Shown in pieces: positions 45,353 to 54,925 of a stretch of DNA of 64,000 nucleotides. Source of the stretch: Nannizziopsis barbatae (lineage: Eukaryota; Ascomycota; Eurotiomycetes; Onygenales; Nannizziopsiaceae); NCBI GenBank assembly GCA_014964245.1, contig JACVYH010000002.1, positions 5,669,501-5,733,500 of the forward strand. The letters run 5' to 3'. The notes beneath the pieces are model-generated. The model worked only from the letters and a program-made list of their open reading frames with translations, searched no databases and was not told the origin of the DNA. The first letter of the stretch is position 1. The number at the start of each line of letters is the position of its first letter. Position numbers and translations under genes: made by a program.

Positions 45353-46282
45353 ATGGATACTGTTTTGCACTTCTTCCTGCAATACTGTCCCTCATTCATC
45401 GCACGTGGGATTGTTCAATATTCTCCGCAAAGCTGGCTGATCTTTCTTTGCCGACGCATCGAGAAAAGCCAACATGAGTGGCATAAAATTGCACCGGGTG
45501 TTCTACGCGTCTTCTCCCAAATCGCCGTGAACTATGGAATGGGCACACCTCAAAACAGGGCTATTATGCAAGATTACGCGTATCGTCGCCTTAATCCGAC
45601 CATTATACGCATCCCTCGGGTCTATCGCTTCTTCACGGACTATTCCACGGGCCACAGCATTCCATCTGGTTACATGTTCATGGAGTATATTCCTGGCCGA
45701 ACTCTCCAACAACTCGATACCATCTCCGGTGACAATCGTATCAGTCGCTCCCTAACAAGTCGCTTGGCCAAAATTGTTGCACATATGCAGGAGATCAAAG
45801 CCGATGCCGATACCCCTCCAGGCCCTGTAGGCGGGGGAGTTTCATCTGGGTACCTATGGGGCGATGAAAGCACCAAAACTGCTTTCGGCTCTGTTACGGA
45901 CATGAATTTGTGGCTTAATAAGCGATTGGCTCTTATTGGCAAGTCGATTGATTTGGCTCCGTGCTACCCACTTGTTCTTGTTCATGGAGACTTGTGTCGA
46001 AGGAACATCATCGTGGTTGATGATGATAGTATCTCTGAATCCAAATTGGGTAGAGATGACTACACGGAGAAAGAGCTTTGTCTTGTGGACTGGGATCATG
46101 CGGCACTCTTGCCACGGGTTTTCGAAACAACAGCTATGATGTGTTATAACGATGACTGGGAGTATTCAAAAGACCTGCTACGCGACACAAACAAAGAAAT
46201 TGGGGGCTTGACTGAAATAGAGGGCCAGTGTAGTGAATTACTCTTGAGAGCAAGAGCAGGCAGCTTGAGATACACATTCTAG
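45353..46282 (+). CDS. APH/choline-kinase-fold phosphotransferase
   Basis: An intronless frame of 309 residues. Motifs in order: IPSGYMFMEYIPGRTLQQL (hinge region), the catalytic loop LVLVHGDLCRRNIIVVDD with HxDxxxxN (about residues 208-218), and LCLVDWDHAALLPRVFE (metal-binding Asp, about 243-248). This is the aminoglycoside-phosphotransferase superfamily as it occurs in large fungal expansions, where substrates are mostly unknown small molecules. The N-terminal lobe is short (starts MDTVLHFFLQYCPSF) and its Lys is not obvious, so the nucleotide-binding part may be divergent. A 3' fragment of a close copy lies at 52570-52695. Confidence 0.78.
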   Translation: MDTVLHFFLQYCPSFIARGIVQYSPQSWLIFLCRRIEKSQHEWHKIAPGVLRVFSQIAVNYGMGTPQNRAIMQDYAYRRLNPTIIRIPRVYRFFTDYSTGHSIPSGYMFMEYIPGRTLQQLDTISGDNRISRSLTSRLAKIVAHMQEIKADADTPPGPVGGGVSSGYLWGDESTKTAFGSVTDMNLWLNKRLALIGKSIDLAPCYPLVLVHGDLCRRNIIVVDDDSISESKLGRDDYTEKELCLVDWDHAALLPRVFETTAMMCYNDDWEYSKDLLRDTNKEIGGLTEIEGQCSELLLRARAGSLRYTF

Positions 46283-46706
46283 CTTGGTGCAACTGGAATG
46301 ATGAGCCCCCTTACTTACCCTAGCTAATCTACTTGGAGTTGCAATTAGTAGATATGCTATGTTGGAATTGTTTGAAGGCTTAAGGAATCAAAAAGAGCTG
46401 CGAAATTTCTACAGGGCCCGTTTGGGCAAATCGACTTCCAGGCACCGTGAAAGGAGACGGTATTGTGACACTGCTCCAAATCAAGAATAGAACGAACCTA
46501 AGCCGTGACAAGGGAACTCAAGACTGGGAACACGGGTCTTTTTTACTCTTCATCAAACTACACGTGACCTCGTCCAGGGAGCAGCGGGGTAAGTGTGGGG
46601 GATCTGCTGGGACGACTTCTCTTTGTAACTCGGCCATCCACTTCCTCAAAATTCGAAATGTTCCTGTGGCTGAACTTCTGAACAAACATACTTACCCCAG
46701 GCCACG
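46283..46706. other. Spacer
   Basis: A 424-bp spacer with no supported feature. Confidence 0.5.
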
Positions 46707-47299
46707 ATGACTTCTGCTTTAACTGAAGCTGATCGCGGCCTACCCGTTACCACTATCCGGGTTACGATTCACACCACAGGGTTGTTCTTTGAATCAGACA
46801 CTCGCAGCGGCAATCACGCTTCGATTTTCCTCATCGTGGGGCCAAATACATCTGTTCGTCTTAATATGATCAAGGCAAATCCGACGGATACCATGGGCAC
46901 CTATACCGAGACCTTGTGTCGATATGTGAACTCCACATCTTCTCTTCACAACATCAATCTAGTTGCTGCTAGTGGGGTAACGGTCCGGACTTTCGTCGAT
47001 TACATCCATAACATGAATATGCAAAAGTACAGGCTGGCCCCTAGTGGAGTAGGTTGTCGGTTTTGGGTGTGAGTTCTGGATAGGAGACTTTTATCTCCTC
47101 TTCTACTCAATGCATGTCTTCCAGTATGGCATTTGACGATTTCAATAGGAACTCCGCGATCCAGCGCTTCGAAGCTGCTGGGTTTATCGACCCGTCGAGC
47201 CCAGTCAATGGAAGTCGAGTGACTCAAGAATTACAGTATAATTACTCCAGGGATAAGAGCCCAGAACTTGAGCCTATCGTCCCCGGGACCTTTGTGTAG
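46707..47299 (+). CDS. Fungal orphan-domain protein (DUF7770-like)
   Basis: Two exons (46707-47068, 47125-47299) give 178 residues. Blocks are VTTIRVTIHTTGLFF, NHASIFLIVGPNTSVRLNMIK, MGTYTETLCRYVNSTSSLHN and, across the splice, CRFWVMAFDDFNRN. The arrangement resembles the single-domain fungal family annotated as DUF7770, recalled from memory and not checked. The donor GTGTGAGT was used at its inner GT, which restores phase. Intact and small; function unknown. It sits just downstream of the phosphotransferase gene. Confidence 0.6.
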
Positions 47300-47377
47300 C
47301 CACGGGACTTCTTGGGGATAGATGTGACAAAATATATGGATCGTTATTAGGCGCCTAAAGACTCAAAAGCGTACTTA

Positions 47378-47836
47378 ATGAATTTGAACGATTCCGATTC
47401 TGGCAATTCTCCTAATAATGAGCCATCGGGGGTGTATATGGCTCATTATTGGCAGTCAATTGTGTTCAGCCCGGATAGACAAGCAACCCAGACCGAAGGA
47501 TTGAGCCTATTCAAGAATACAGTAGCCTATGGCTTAAATCAGGAAGTTGTGAGAAATGGGAAAGTGGAACAAGTATCTTTGGATAAGGGTATCATTAAAG
47601 ATGCTCACATCAGAGCATTTCTCATAAAACCTGATTCAGATGAGGGAGTAACCTATCCTTATCATAATCATAAAATCCAAAGAGAAGTGGGATATTTGAT
47701 TCCGCAATTGCAATCAGAGAGCAAGTGGTCAAACCTGACCTACATTGGGTCAGATAAAAGGAAGAAGGGCATGGAGGGATGGTTTTCCTGGAGTACACCA
47801 TTGACAATGGCGCAAGGTTGGCAGTGTTGTGGATAG
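47378..47836 (+). pseudogene. Partial fungal protein with GVYMAHYWQ motif
   Basis: A 152-codon frame starting at a non-typical position, with SGVYMAHYWQSIVFSPD, VAYGLNQEVV, DAHIRAFLIKPDSDEG, QREVGYLIPQ and GWFSWSTPLTM. It is the C-terminal module also seen in fragment form at 33491-33760. The N-terminal region (normally larger, with the CGC block) is missing here. It could be a terminal exon of an unresolved gene, but a remnant is more likely. Confidence 0.5.
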
Positions 47837-48667
47837 AAGGAGAACGGCGAGCTACCATGCAATGGTAACTGCCAGATCCCACTTAATATACCCAGCAGTA
47901 GTGGGAGTGAGTTGTTGCGGGTCATGGCAACTCTTTTTGGCTGAGGGAGACGGGCAGATAATGAAGGAGTAGCTCACAGATTGGTCTTATGTTCATTGAC
48001 TACTAATAACAGTCTCCTATTAGCTACGGACTCCTCCTTACCCTCGGCGGCGCAAAGTGGCAAGAGGGCAAGAAGTATTCCTTGGAACACTCCTGGGCGG
48101 TCTGCACATGACTTCCATGCTTGCGCTGAAGTTCCCGCTTATTGTATGTACATACAACCAAGTTTTCCCAGTTTAGAAGTCATTCTTGTCTGATTAGGAA
48201 ACTCCCTTCACTCTTTCCTCAGTTTCAAGATTTCAAGTGAAGAGAAGTCACATGTTTTAGTGCGAGAGGAAGGGTATATAAGGATCTCTCGTTCCCTCTT
48301 TCCTTTCTCTCCTTCTTCTTTCTTTTTCTCTTACAGCTCCTTCCTGCAGGGAAAAGATTTTTTTTTGCCCGAGGCCCAGTCTGGTTATTACCGATGCTTA
48401 GGTTATGAACCATTATCAAAGCTCCATTACCTTTATCTGGCAGTCAACATTCACCCCTCAGACAGAAGATAGGCCAGAGAGGAGTTGGCCACCCAAGATA
48501 GCGACGGTTCTTGGTTTCCGGAGTGAGAGCCTTGTGCTCGTTTATATGTCGTGTGCTGCGGCTGTGCCACTTTTTTAAGCATTTCGATAGCCGGTGGTGC
48601 CCTTTGTGGCGGATTTCAAGACTTATTGCCGGTGTGATAGTTCTTAACCGGAAAACAATCATCAAAA
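47837..48667. other. Spacer
   Basis: No supported gene. It contains a CT-rich tract with a TATATAAGG sequence near 48275-48350 that resembles a promoter, but no downstream frame fits it. Confidence 0.45.
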
Positions 48668-48800
48668 TAAGAATCCGGAATCAGTAAAGGATATTGTGAG
48701 TAATTCTATCACTATTACATGAGGCTTTTTACTGATAATTATGTGTTTCGCTTTGGTAGCAAGCAGAGATAGAGAGGCTTGAAAAAGCAATCAGATTCAA
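48668..48800 (+). repeat. Dispersed intron-containing gene relic, copy 2
   Basis: Inverted partner of 34815-34947. AAGAATCCGGAATCAGTAAA is followed by an intron-like GTGAGTAATTC...TTGGTAG and then CAAGCAGAGATAGAGAGGCT. Both copies keep donor and acceptor. After this block the frame runs into TGA at once, although further coding-like text follows (VRVEEIPPGEEMIFRKLWGH) before another TGA. Confidence 0.6.
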
Positions 48801-48969
48801 TTGACATGGATCAAGGAATGAACATCTGTGGAAAACACCTGAAATAGTGCGTGTCGAAGAGATTCCTCCCGGGGAAGAAATGATCTTTCGCAAGCTATGG
48901 GGTCACAAGTCCTGACTCGAGATGCAAGCGTATGTGATCTTGGGCCTTGTTGTATACCTATACAGGCTA

Positions 48970-51900
48970 ACTATAAATTAGACCAGGGAGGGAAAATAAC
49001 CTCCGTGCTGAAATTGGCCCGCAAGGACACAATGCTGGGTTGTCTATGGCATTGATGGGGAGGACCTTGGGCAGGTGGTTCGTCCGGAGCCGGAGGACGC
49101 CCTGTCCATCGCGGAAAACGACAGCAGCGCTGGTCAAGGCCCGTAAAGACCCCTCATGCTGGGTTATATACGGCATTGATGGGGAGGACCTCGGGCAAGA
49201 GATACCCCCCGAGCCCGAGAAAACCGTTCTAGCCTTGGTAGCTTGACAAACTTGGATAGTGAACTCTGATCGAAACTACAATCTACAGATCCAAGCCAAT
49301 TGGGCTCAGTTTACGCCTAAACCCCACAGATAGTGCCTGCTGGCCCTTCAGGGTGTGTTTAAATCTTCCCCGTCAAGTACCTTGACCAGGCTTCTGGCCA
49401 AAACCGCCAGCGTTTTCGGACATTGGTAGAAGAGATGCTGGCGCCAAGGCGTCCCCAGAGACGGCGGCCAACATCCGGGAGTACGCCCGGATGCATGGCC
49501 CTGAGAAACTCGTGATCAAATCCAGTGATTTAAACGATGAACGGGCGAAACGGGCCAGGCGGCGGGAAGCTGAAAAGTCCCACGAAGGGAGGAAATCGGG
49601 CCCCCATGAAGTGATAGACGAGGAGCCCCCGGCTGACTTCAGGAAGCCGGGGGATCCTTTCACGACAAGAATAACGTCAGAGGCCGAAAGCCAGCGTGAG
49701 TATCTGGGTCTCTGTCACCAATACAGCAGAAGTCAGCCCGCGCGGCTACTGCTGTCCTTCGGGATGCTGAGTAACAGCGTGCGGTAAAAGAGACCCTTTC
49801 TGGGTTTCCTGGCTTTCGGGAGAAGGAATGAGCCATTGCAGAGCAGAGGCTTCAGCTGCGGCCCATGATATATGAATCTCGAATGAACTCCACAAGCAAA
49901 TTCACCTCCCCCGGCCCCGACCCCCCAAGTCCCCCCCATCCATAGGATGGTTGGGGTAGGTTTCCCAAGTCTTCGCGGGGAGAATTTAGCTGATCTTTCT
50001 AGGTGTTTGTCCCTTCTTTTCCAACCGGTGCGGCTGGTTTTGCGGGGAATGTCCCCGGGCATGGTGCCTCGGTTGCTGCTGTGTGGAACCGCCCAGTTCC
50101 ACAGGCTCGTGACCGTGAATGGTGGTCTCAGGCCACCTTCCACCCTCTGCCCGCCTTGGGACATTTCTGTGGAGCCAGCCAGGCTCATCCTGTAGTCCTG
50201 CCAGGACTAGCCCCACACACTGGGGCTCAGCCCCTGTCCGCGAGGGAGAGAGTGTGGTCTCGGGAGCCAATCCTGAGGCCCGTTCTCATAGCTGATCTGG
50301 ATAACCCAGGCCAGCTACAAGCTCGTGCTCAGCTCCGCGAGGCCATCCTCGTGACTCGAGCTGGGGCGAAGCCCCCCGCGGGCAAGAGTGCGCTGCCTGC
50401 CGGCGCGTACTCCAAGGAGGCCAGGGTCACCTGGTTTTTGCGGAGTGCATTTCTGAGCCGAGAAATGTTTGTGTGCCCCCGGGCCGGGGCCGAAGATGTG
50501 CCCGTTGTATTCGGCTTCGCAAGAAGTGCGTGCCGGTGAGTTTTCGCTTGGTTTTTGGAGCTTTTGGTGATGTTTTTGATACTAATAGTTGCCGTAGGTT
50601 AGCCATCCAAAGCTGGATGAACTATCTGCCCTTCGTGTGGCAGTCACTTCGACCGAAACTATCGGCGAAGCCTCTGGCCAGATCCGCCAGCGTCTTCATG
50701 GGCTGGTAGAGGGCATGTTGGCGCCAGGGCGTCAACAGTGGTTGGAGTGTGCGTGCGCTGCTGCCCTTCGGGGTGCTGAGCAGTGGTGTATGGCAAGAGA
50801 GGCTCCTTGTGAGTCTCCCGATCGGCAAGAGGAGGCGGCGAGCGGGTGCGAGGCAGAGGCCTCGGCCACGGCCGGTGGGGTGGACCTAGGACGGCCCCCG
50901 TAAGAGAGTAAAGACAGTTCTCTGGGTAAGTGCCTTGGTGTTCACGACTTTTGTCGGGTAGTGTATGTGCTAATGTCGGCTTTTACAGTGGAGGATGGCG
51001 CCGGTAGTTTTATGGAGACGGATTCTTCGTTGTCGGATTCGTGCTCTGAATCCATTTGGTTCTCGGCCGAGGAGATTGAGGCCTCCTTGGTCGAAGGGGG
51101 GGAGGTTGAAGCCCCCTCGGACGTTGATAGTAAGTATCTGTCGCCCAAGTCGCACTTTTCCTAGCTGGAAGGCGTTGCTAACATGGGAGTAGTGGACTGT
51201 TTGACCCCTGTTGAGTCCCATTTGGACTCCAAATTGGCATCGGGGTATGAATACTATTCGGACGAGTCCGAAGACGCGGCCGCGGGTGTGCGGGCGTCCA
51301 AGCGCTGGTTGGCTCGGGCCGATTGAACCGGTATCGGGGCAAAATGCAACAACTGCCTGTATCGCTTCTACCAGTCTGTTGACGATCGGATCCGTGAGGC
51401 CGATACTATGCTGGTCAGATCAAAAGAACTCGAAACTGCCACCGTATAGTTAGTTCTCTATGGCAGGATACGGTTGGGTAGTTAGATTTCCCCGGGCGGC
51501 TCTCCAGATCGATTCATGATCACGGTCGGTCGTATCAATTCGTATGCTCCGGTTCATCGTTTTACCGCCTCGGTCGCCCCTGGAGAGGGCATGAGTGTGG
51601 TCGTTAGGATTTCCGTCTCTTCGGAGACTGGGGAAGCCCTCATCGTCTTTACTCCGCTAGTATGTATTCTGTTTCGTGCTTGGATGGATGTATTCGTGGC
51701 TAATCTGCAGTATAGTTTATGCCCGGTTCTTTCTCTTCACAGGGTGGGGTTAACGGCAGAAAGGGCTTGTTCTGAGTCCTCAGATTTGGAAGAGGAGGAG
51801 ACCGGGGGTGGACCTAGGACAGGCCCCTCAAGTCATCACGAAAAACTCTCCAGGCGGTATGTATTCCATCTGGGCCCCTGGAACGACGAACGAGGTCATT
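48970..51900 (+). repeat. GC-rich repetitive block with broken frames, unknown element class
   Basis: About 2.9 kb, more GC-rich than the surroundings. It contains two adjacent diverged units (from 49017 and 49138; CWVVYGIDGEDLGQ and CWVIYGIDGEDLGQ). A second pair of related segments is 49384-49456 with 50667-50740, and 49735-49870 with 50745-50880. An intron-like gap (50533-50600) joins RCARCIRLRKKCVP to VSHPKLDELSALRVAVTS. A plus frame from 50961 to about 51450 is interrupted by TAG and TGA but otherwise continuous (SESIWFSAEEIE; SGYEYYSDESEDAAAG; KCNNCLYRFYQSVDDRIRE). No reverse transcriptase, integrase or transposase motif was found. Confidence 0.55.
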
Positions 51901-52104
51901 GACGCTGCAATGCAATACCTACGCGACCAAAGGCAGCGCAATCATGAGGGTGGTTTCCCCACCGAATATATTGACAGGCAGATTTGAAGTTGGCGTCAAG
52001 TGCTTGGGTGGCAGGATTGGAGATCTGCAGGAGAATTCCGAAGATTCTATATTGTAGCCAGTGTGTTATCTCTGTCAATCTGGAGGAACATTGCGATATG
52101 GACC

Positions 52105-52165
52105 ACTCTAAGCCATTGATAAGCCGCAGTGCTTCGTCAAAAGTATCCGCAATTCTATACTTGTA
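52105..52165 (-). repeat. Dispersed repeat core copy
   Basis: On the minus strand: GCGGATACTTTTGACGAAGC followed by ACTGCGGCTTAT, matching the core at 27.5-28.0, 39.8 and 54.7 kb. Confidence 0.5.
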
Positions 52166-52569
52166 TCCATTCTTGTATCTATCCTTCTCCTTGGACGTTT
52201 TGAGTCGAAAAATGTAAAGTCATGTACTCCATCGAGGATCGTAGAGGATAACAGTGTTATGACATAAAGGACTGAGACCGGACACTTTATCTAGCCACTC
52301 AAACATTCTGAAAAGAAGAAAGCTTCGAATGTCAAAGCGCCCTGTAACCCCTAATCGAATCTACCCGCTTAAGCTTCAAAATAGCAATCTTGAGAGCTAT
52401 CGGTAAGGGCTGTTAAGCATCGCCGAGGGTTGTGATTGCCGCTTCAGCACATCACCATCATATGGTGGCTACAGGAGCCTTTTTGAGATCTGAGTCGGAG
52501 GTCTGATAGATCATCGAGACTCATTCCCACTTTCCCTACTCTTCATCGTGTGTAAGCAGCTGAAATACC

Positions 52570-52695
52570 CCTGGGAGTATTCGAAAGACCTGCAACACGA
52601 CACAAGGAAAGAGATTGGGAATCCAGCCAAAGAAAAAAGGAGAGTTACTCAAGAGAGCAAGAGCAGGCAGCTTGAAATACGCATTCTAGCTTCGT
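52570..52695 (+). pseudogene. 3' fragment of a phosphotransferase gene copy
   Basis: About 125 bp closely matches the 3' end of the intact gene at 46155-46290. CTGGGAGTATTCGAAAGACC and GAGAGCAAGAGCAGGCAGCT are shared, and the match continues past the stop (CATTCTAGCTT). It has small deletions relative to the source. The rest of the gene is absent. It is direct-oriented and lies about 6.4 kb downstream. Confidence 0.75.
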
Positions 52696-54700
52696 GTTTA
52701 TCAATTGCTGAACGTGTCGCGGGTATGATACGTATGTATGTACGTCAGAAACTTGAGGTGAAATGGTGATTCTGAGTATGAAAAGAGAGAGCGGTACGAA
52801 ACAAATGCGGCTAACAAGATAAACAACTGGAATGAGAACTGGAAATTTGAAAGCATCAAGGTAAATAAAAGTTGTCAAATAGCTGCCTCCTCGACTTTAT
52901 ATGTCGGAGGTTTATGCAGTCCATTCGAGGTAACTCATCTTTTTCTGAGGTTCAGGGGACGAGGGCTTCAGCACGTGCGTCAAGCAGGAAAACCAAGATG
53001 ATCACTTCGCTTCGTACGGAAGAATCCTGGGAGGTAAACCCTCTTCTTTTTCCCACGGCTGGTCGACAAGGTAGCTCGTGTGCTGCATGCTGAGAGCGAT
53101 GCATGATTATGCAGAGAGGAGCCACATAAAAAGCCAATCACCACTCCGACTCGGCCCTAAAGGGCTTGGACCTTGAAGCTTCCCAACGCTCTCAATCAAT
53201 TGACGGAAATGATTGGCTCCAGGAGCCAATCTCGAAAAACACACGTCCCAGCCGTCAAAACGACACCGACCAACCACGACGTTCATCTCGCGCACTGGGG
53301 GAAACGCGCCCATCGCAAAGTCACATCCACATCGGTGGCTTGCCCCAACTTAAACGTTCGAAGCCGTGGGCCACCCCTGGAAAAGTGGAAAAAAAGGCAA
53401 GTAAGCAGGGTTTGCGGCAGGGAAGTTGGGTGATTGGCTTATGCAACGCCACTGTTCCCTGTTCGAGTTTAGCCTTGGACCGGTCTGGTCCCCGACATCC
53501 CAGCCAGTTGGCGTTCCGGACTCCCAGAGGCTTTCCAGTCGATCAGATTGCGCAGCGACACCGAAATGGTCCAGCGGTCATCCCTGGTACAAAGTCAGGA
53601 GTTAATATTTTGCCCAAGGGAGAATTGGCTAAGCGGGAGATTAAGCTTAGCGACTAGTTAGCTAGGGTGTGAGTCAGGACGCTTGGTTATTAGCGCGAGT
53701 GCAATTTAATAACCCGCAGATGCCCAGATTGTAAGTATCTCCAAGAGTATTGAGATTATTGAGGCATAAAAAGATGTGAAGTCGTTATAGTGAGAAATGG
53801 AAAGGGCTTTCTGGCCAGAATGAAAAGCAAGTTGACGGATCGAAAAAGCACCCCGCTTTTGGTCTGTCGTTGAAATTAAGTCGCGGGGTTGGAGGCCCGT
53901 GACTCTCGCTTTCTTTTGTAGTCTGGAAAAAGTTCCTGTTGATCTTTCGTGTCTGCACTTCGATTGATCGTCTTATTAAGGATACCTAAAGCCGAGAGGT
54001 TCAATGCTCGTTGGATCCACGGAATATCCATCTGGGGCGCGCGCGCGAAATAATCACTCCCAGCCGGCGGAAGAGCTATCCGATTTGCCTGATGCAGCAC
54101 GGCCCTTGCATCAAAGCTCACCTGCGGGCCTGCAGCACAGGAACATGGGTGGTACCAAACATATTAGTATTGCCTTGATCGTGGTGAAAAGCTTTGTGAC
54201 TTGGCTAACCCTTTGCTTTTCGACTGCAGCCTGTGCTTCCTTTGTGTCTTTACCTGGGAGGTTCACGACATTGCTAACCTTTTTGTCACACCTCAGCAAT
54301 GCATCGTGTCCCAAGCTGCCTGGAGAGCTCCGGACCTTTGATATCTGCTCGGTCGGAAAATACGAGGCATTTATAACTCGGTACAGGTTTATGAAGAGTA
54401 ATTTCCCCTCTCGCGGGATCCGAGACCTGTATTAATATTATTATTTCCGCCGTCAATCAATGTTCTCGATTGCGGCCCTTGTGGGAGAGAGACATGCCTG
54501 AGTTTCTTCCTGGTCATAGCTTTGCACGGCTGAAACAGTCCAAGCGACAGCTGACAATGCGCCGTGAAGCAGTGCTGAGGGGCAGCAGCTTTCTCTAACT
54601 AGCTCTTTATGGATTGTGGGGGTAACTGAGAGAAGTACAGTACTCCGTACAATCCTCCTGCTTGAAGCTCAAGAATATTGATCGATTGTTCCGAAATGAT
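52696..54700. other. Unassigned spacer
   Basis: About 2 kb. Several antisense open frames (53166-53657 +, 53876-54121 -, 54004-54435 +, 54111-54314 -) overlap each other and show no recognisable protein. One TACTCCGTA lies at 54641-54649. No gene could be supported. Confidence 0.45.
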
Positions 54701-54709
54701 CAATGATTA

Positions 54710-54925
54710 GCAACCGACAGTGCTTCATCAAAAGTCCCCGCAACCCTGCAATCTCTTTTGCTCATCCTTAGGCCGAATCCTTAATGGAGTCCTGAACCCG
54801 CTCTTGTCAGATACTCCATGACTCTTAGGCTGTTTATGGAGCAGCATCGAGCAATAGGCAATACTTACGGATTCTCGAGGCCAAACAACTAAGAGTTGCA
54901 GAAGCTTTCGACAGTGTACTCGATA
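54710..54925. repeat. Two further repeat-core copies
   Basis: Minus-strand copy at 54710-54752 (GGTTGCGGGGACTTTTGATG then AAGCACTG) and plus-strand copy at 54893-54925 (GAGTTGCAGAAGCTTTCGAC). Opposite orientations, similar to the cluster at 27.5-28.0 kb. Confidence 0.5.

Noticed and set aside
53166..53657. 163-codon plus frame rich in Arg/Ser/Pro
   Set aside because: Overlaps another plus frame, has low-complexity composition without domains, and lies in a repeat-flanked tract.
53876..54435. Mutually antisense frames (minus FDARAVLHQANRIALPPAGS; plus with SIALIVVKSFVTWLTLCFST)
   Set aside because: I could not decide which strand, if any, is coding. The minus frames would need a splice at GCAG/GTGAGC and still lack a start.
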